This document shows, piece by piece, positions 5,769 to 8,486 of a stretch of DNA of 8,486 bases. Every line of letters begins with the position of its first letter. The stretch's first letter is position 1. The stretch comes from an uncultured Selenomonadales bacterium. Its GTDB lineage: Bacteria > Bacillota > Negativicutes > Selenomonadales > Selenomonadaceae. Under the pieces are notes generated by a model. It had not been told where the DNA came from. It was given only the letters and a program-made list of their open reading frames with translations, and ran no database searches. The stretch is taken from NCBI GenBank assembly GCA_946547205.1, contig CAMNPA010000034.1, positions 1-8,486 of the forward strand, given 5' to 3'. The position numbers and the translations under genes are program-made.

Positions 5769-6518
5769 ATGAAACGCTTTGAGGGAAAAGTTGCGCTTGT
5801 GACGGGTGCGGCACACGGCATCGGCAAGCAGATCGCCAAACAATTCGCCGAAGAAGGCGCGAACACCGTCATCGTTGACTACAATCCGGAGACGGGCACG
5901 AAAACTGCAGCAGAGCTTAGCGAAATTCAAAAATCAATCTTCGCGCGTGCAAATGTTGCGAGTTTAGAAGATATGCAAGCCGTCCGCGAGCAGACGTTTG
6001 CGGAATTTGGTCGAATCGATATTCTGGTACTCAACGCGGGCATCGCCTTCAAGGGCACAATGAACGACTTCACGCTCGACGACTGGAATCGGCTGATTGG
6101 AATCAATCTGACGGGACTTTACACGACGGTGAAGGCTTTTTACAACGATTTTCTGACGAACAACGGTTCAATCGTGTATATCAGCTCCGGCAGTGCGCTT
6201 TCCGGTACAGGCGGGGCTGTGGCATATCCGGCGGCAAAAGCGGGCGGCGAAGGTTTGATTCGCGGCTTGGCGAAAGAACTCGGACCCAAAGGCGTCAACG
6301 TCAACGCGATAGCACCGCGTCTGATTGATACGGGCGAGATGATGCGAGTAAATTATCCGACACAAGCCGATCTCGATGCCGTGTTGAAGAAAATTCCTGT
6401 TCGTCGCTTCGGCACAGTGCAAGACGTAGCAAATCTGGCGTTGTTCCTCGCCGACAAAGCCAATTCGTACATTCAAGGGCAGACGATATTGCTCGACGGC
6501 GGCAGAACGATCGCTTAA
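5769..6518 (+). CDS. Short-chain dehydrogenase/reductase, probable polyol-phosphate dehydrogenase
   Basis: This 249-residue classical SDR has TGAAHGIG (12-19) as the nucleotide loop and Asp37 at the end of the second strand, which favours NAD(H). NAG is at 89-91, and the catalytic tetrad is Asn113, Ser140, Tyr153 and Lys157 (YPAAK). The C-terminus (GQTILLDGGRT) is typical. AAAGGAGA overlaps the regulator stop, so it is translated as part of the operon. By context it would oxidise the phosphorylated polyol brought in by the PTS to a ketose phosphate, which the epimerase and isomerase then process. Sorbitol-6-phosphate and pentitol-phosphate dehydrogenases of this fold are precedents. The exact substrate cannot be read from the sequence. 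The usual Pro-Gly after the sixth strand is Pro-Arg here (APRLIDT). Confidence 0.88.
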   Translation: MKRFEGKVALVTGAAHGIGKQIAKQFAEEGANTVIVDYNPETGTKTAAELSEIQKSIFARANVASLEDMQAVREQTFAEFGRIDILVLNAGIAFKGTMNDFTLDDWNRLIGINLTGLYTTVKAFYNDFLTNNGSIVYISSGSALSGTGGAVAYPAAKAGGEGLIRGLAKELGPKGVNVNAIAPRLIDTGEMMRVNYPTQADLDAVLKKIPVRRFGTVQDVANLALFLADKANSYIQGQTILLDGGRTIA

Positions 6519-6550
6519 CCGGCACTTACCTTCCACAACCCCCGAATTTT

Positions 6551-6572
6551 TGTCCGCAAGGACATTTTTTTT
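6551..6572 (+). terminator. Intrinsic terminator of the PTS operon
   Basis: TGTCC (6551-6555), a GCAA tetraloop and GGACA (6560-6564) are followed by eight T's (6565-6572). It lies 33 nt after the SDR stop and just before the next promoter. The stem is short (5 bp) but has a stable GNRA loop and a good T-tract. Confidence 0.75.
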
Positions 6573-6574
6573 GC

Positions 6575-6603
6575 TTGTCACTTGTTGCCGGGCTTGCTAT
6601 AAT
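6575..6603 (+). promoter_or_regulatory. Antiporter promoter, near-consensus sigma-70
   Basis: TTGTCA (6575-6580), a 17-nt spacer and TATAAT (6598-6603) form a strong promoter. Start is expected near 6610, giving a leader of about 110 nt that contains the palindrome at 6624-6692 and the ribosome binding site. Confidence 0.82.
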
Positions 6604-6623
6604 CTGCGCGTATGTTTAGCTAT

Positions 6624-6692
6624 CGCTTTTAGGTTTTAGGTTTTAGCTTTTAGGGACAATTCCTAACAGCTAACAGCTAAAAGCTAAAAGCT
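6624..6692. repeat. Imperfect heptamer-built palindrome in the antiporter leader
   Basis: The left arm (6624-6656) is built of TTTTAGG/TTTTAGC units and the right arm (6661-6692) of AACAGCT/AAAAGCT units. About 26 of 31 positions are complementary, around a 4-5 nt loop. It is the second member of the family seen at 101-169 and lies between the predicted transcription start and the Shine-Dalgarno sequence (AAAGGAGG, 6701-6708). Here the ribosome binding site is next to the ATG and is not displaced. Confidence 0.85.
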
Positions 6693-6719
6693 CACCTTAC
6701 AAAGGAGGCAATTTTTTTA

Positions 6720-8237
6720 ATGGAGAACTCTGCGTTGTCAATGCTGCCGCCGATTATCACGATAATCCTCGCGCTGTGGACGAAGGAAGTTTACACGTCG
6801 CTTATCGTCGGGATTTTCGTCGGAGCAATGTTATTCACGGGCGGCAATTTTTTGGAATCAATCGTGACGTTCTTTGACATCATGAGCGACAAAGTCGGCG
6901 GCAACGTCAACATTTTGGTCTTTCTCGTTATCCTCGGCATTCTCGTTGCGATAATCAGCAAATCCGGCGCAACACGTGCTTACGGTGAATGGGCGCGTTC
7001 AGTCATTTCCGGCAAACGTTCTGCGTTGGGACTCACGGCTTTTCTCGGCATGTTGATTTTCATTGACGACTACTTTAACTGCTTGACGGTCGGAACAATC
7101 ATGCGCCCGGTCACTGACAAATTCAAAATCTGTCGTGCAAAACTCGCTTACGTCATCGACTCGACGGCGGCTCCTGTCTGCATTATCGCTCCGGTTTCAA
7201 GTTGGGCTGCGGCAGTCGGCTCATCATTGCCCGAAGGTTCGCTCGTCGACGGCTTCTTACTTTTCCTGCAAACAATTCCTTTCAACCTTTACGCTATCTT
7301 CACAATGCTTTTCATGGTCTTCATCATCATCACGGGCAGAGACTTTTCGACGATGGGCGCGGAAGTTCGCAAGAATAACGAGCACTTTGAAATTCCCGCC
7401 GAATATCGCGACAACGTGGCTGAAGAACAATCGACGGGCGGCAACGGCAAAATTATCGACCTGCTCTTACCGCTGATTGTGCTGATTTCTCTGTGCATTT
7501 ACGGCATGTTGTACACCGGCGGCATTCACGAAGGCAAATCCATTTCGGACGCTTTCGCCGACTGCGACGCTTCAAAAGCTCTGGCTCTCGGTTCGTTTAT
7601 CGCGCTGATTTTTATCACTGCACTTTATCTGCCGCGCAAGGTCATCAACTTCAACGAATACTGCGAATGTTATTCAACGGGCTTTAAAGCGATGGTTCCC
7701 GCAATTTTTATTCTCTGTCTCGCGTGGACGTTGTCGGGCATTTGCTCTGACAGCTATTTGAATCTCGGCGGCTATGTCGGAACGATTGTTCAAGAGCATT
7801 CGTCGTTGGCGATGTTCCTGCCGGTAATTTTCTTCGTCGTGTCAATGGCGTTGGCGTTCGCGACCGGAACAAGTTGGGGAACGTTCGGCATTTTGATTCC
7901 GATTGCAATTTCCGTGCTGGTGAATTTGCCGACTGAACAGGCGGCGAATTTGTTGGTGATTTGCGTTGCGGCGATATTGGCAGGTTCAGTTGGCGGCGAC
8001 CACGCCTCTCCGATTTCAGACACGACGATTCTTGCATCGGCGGGCGCACAATGTCATCACATCGATCACGTCTCGACGCAGGTGCCTTACGTCTTGACGG
8101 TCTCAAGTTGTTGTGTTGTCGGCTATCTCGTCGGCGGCATTACTCAAAGCGGTTGGCTCGGCTTAGGCGTCGGGCTTGCATGTCTTGCACTCGTGATGAT
8201 TGTCGTTCGCGCGAAAGTTCCTGCCTCTGACGTTTGA
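6720..8237 (+). CDS. NhaC-family Na+/H+ (or related) antiporter
   Basis: This 505-residue integral membrane protein has roughly eleven to twelve hydrophobic segments spread along its length and a polar cytoplasmic-type stretch at about 215-245. The family signature GGDHASPISDTTIL (425-437) lies in the C-terminal half. A matching conserved acidic region (IFIDDYFNCLTVGT) lies around residue 115, as expected for the two half-repeats of NhaC-type carriers. Members exchange Na+ for H+, or an organic anion such as malate for lactate with coupled ions, and the ion cannot be chosen here. AAAGGAGG lies 11 nt before the ATG. It has its own promoter and is separated from the PTS operon by a terminator, so a functional link with sugar uptake is not indicated. 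Confidence 0.92.
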   Translation: MENSALSMLPPIITIILALWTKEVYTSLIVGIFVGAMLFTGGNFLESIVTFFDIMSDKVGGNVNILVFLVILGILVAIISKSGATRAYGEWARSVISGKRSALGLTAFLGMLIFIDDYFNCLTVGTIMRPVTDKFKICRAKLAYVIDSTAAPVCIIAPVSSWAAAVGSSLPEGSLVDGFLLFLQTIPFNLYAIFTMLFMVFIIITGRDFSTMGAEVRKNNEHFEIPAEYRDNVAEEQSTGGNGKIIDLLLPLIVLISLCIYGMLYTGGIHEGKSISDAFADCDASKALALGSFIALIFITALYLPRKVINFNEYCECYSTGFKAMVPAIFILCLAWTLSGICSDSYLNLGGYVGTIVQEHSSLAMFLPVIFFVVSMALAFATGTSWGTFGILIPIAISVLVNLPTEQAANLLVICVAAILAGSVGGDHASPISDTTILASAGAQCHHIDHVSTQVPYVLTVSSCCVVGYLVGGITQSGWLGLGVGLACLALVMIVVRAKVPASDV

Positions 8238-8269
8238 AGTCATGAATCTACTTTTTTTTTGCTGATGAA

Positions 8270-8312
8270 CTTCCTTTCTTTGCTTGCCCAAAGAAAGGAA
8301 GCGAAAGAAAGG
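8270..8312. repeat. Inverted repeat with two alternative partners
   Basis: CTTCCTTTCTTT (8270-8281) is perfectly complementary to AAAGAAAGGAAG (8290-8301) across an 8-nt loop. The same pyrimidine arm (8273-8284) can also pair with a second purine arm at 8300-8312 with one bulged G. Too few T's follow for a terminator. It resembles an intergenic repeat element rather than part of a gene. Confidence 0.7.
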
Positions 8313-8340
8313 GCACCTCGCAGGGGCGGATGCCGTTCAT

Positions 8341-8358
8341 AGTTTCAACGTTGAGACT
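8341..8358. other. 18-bp near-perfect dyad, candidate protein-binding site
   Basis: AGTTTCAACGTTGAGACT is symmetric about its centre, with a single non-complementary pair (T opposite G). There is no loop, so it is more likely a DNA site or an RNA dimer contact than a hairpin. No gene starts nearby. Confidence 0.4.
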
Positions 8359-8372
8359 TCCCGAAATGTTGA

Positions 8373-8410
8373 GTGCCGGCAAACTTCGCGTCCCGCTCAG
8401 TGGTGCCGGC
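8373..8410. repeat. Repeated GTGCCGGC boxes
   Basis: GTGCCGGC occurs at 8373-8380 and 8403-8410. Because GCCGGC is its own reverse complement, the two boxes can also pair and close a 22-nt loop just before the terminator hairpin. Together with 8270-8358 they make the non-coding stretch after the antiporter unusually structured. I see no coding region in 8238-8486. Confidence 0.5.
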
Positions 8411-8441
8411 GAGCCCGTCGTCCGTGACGGGCTCTTTTTTT
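8411..8441 (+). terminator. Strong intrinsic terminator
   Basis: GAGCCCGTC (8411-8419) and GACGGGCTC (8426-8434) form a perfect 9-bp stem with a 6-nt loop, followed by seven T's (8435-8441). It ends plus-strand transcription about 175 nt after the antiporter stop, leaving either a long 3' untranslated region or a separate small RNA. Confidence 0.9.
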
Positions 8442-8486
8442 ACGTGCGTTTGAACATTTTGCTTAAGTCGTTGCTCGAAAATTTTA

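Noticed and set aside
8252..8260. Run of nine T's after the antiporter stop as its terminator
   Set aside because: Only a 4-bp stem (TGAC/GTCA) lies upstream and it is not adjacent to the T-run. The terminator at 8411-8441 is far better.
8271..8342. Short plus-strand frame through the inverted repeat
   Set aside because: It has no start codon or ribosome binding site and is 23 codons of repeat sequence.
8440..8486. C-terminal tail of a minus-strand gene entering from the right edge
   Set aside because: A 14-codon open stretch ends at a TAA here, but it overlaps the plus-strand terminator T-tract and is too short to identify.

Overview
The window looks like a chromosomal segment from a low-to-medium GC Firmicute. 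A Negativicutes-type anaerobe is my best guess. The guess rests on the PTS/PRD gene content, strong AGGAGG-type ribosome binding sites, T-rich intrinsic terminators, and intergenic heptamer-built palindromes. No marker in the window fixes the genus.

Layout. (1) 1-95, minus strand: the first 31 codons of valS (valyl-tRNA synthetase), running off the left edge. (2) 96-411: a divergent control region with a good sigma-70-type promoter for valS (minus), one for a sugar operon (plus), direct repeats upstream of the plus promoter that could be activator sites, and a long imperfect palindrome between the valS Shine-Dalgarno sequence and its ATG. (3) 412-6518, plus strand: an operon for uptake and breakdown of a sugar or sugar alcohol. 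In order it holds a GatB-type PTS IIB; the N-terminal piece of a GatC-type IIC permease; a GIY-YIG homing endonuclease; the C-terminal piece of the same IIC; a single-chain fusion of a PTS IIA domain to a ribulose-phosphate/allulose-6-phosphate 3-epimerase domain; a 6-phospho-3-hexuloisomerase; a PRD/EIIB/EIIA multidomain regulator; and an SDR dehydrogenase. A short GCAA-loop terminator follows. (4) 6575-8237: a separate unit with a near-consensus promoter, a leader carrying a second heptamer palindrome, and an NhaC-family antiporter. (5) 8238-8486: non-coding DNA with several inverted repeats, ending in a strong intrinsic terminator at 8411-8441.

How it works together (inference). The PTS would phosphorylate a polyol or rare ketose on entry. 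The SDR would oxidise the polyol phosphate to a ketose phosphate. The epimerase and isomerase would move or invert the carbonyl/hydroxyl near C2-C3 to reach fructose-6-phosphate or a pentulose phosphate. The PRD regulator, which carries its own IIB- and IIA-like domains, would sense PTS phosphorylation and act at the operon promoter. The E. coli sgc cluster, which also pairs a GatC-like PTS with an RPE-family epimerase, is the nearest known parallel I can name.

Most notable points. First, the IIC permease is split by the homing endonuclease, and its central part (roughly 260 residues by comparison with E. coli GatC) is absent, so transport by this PTS is probably lost here although the other operon genes look intact. 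Second, the IIA-epimerase fusion. Third, the palindrome between the valS Shine-Dalgarno sequence and start codon: if the palindrome is removed or folded, the two lie 8 nt apart.
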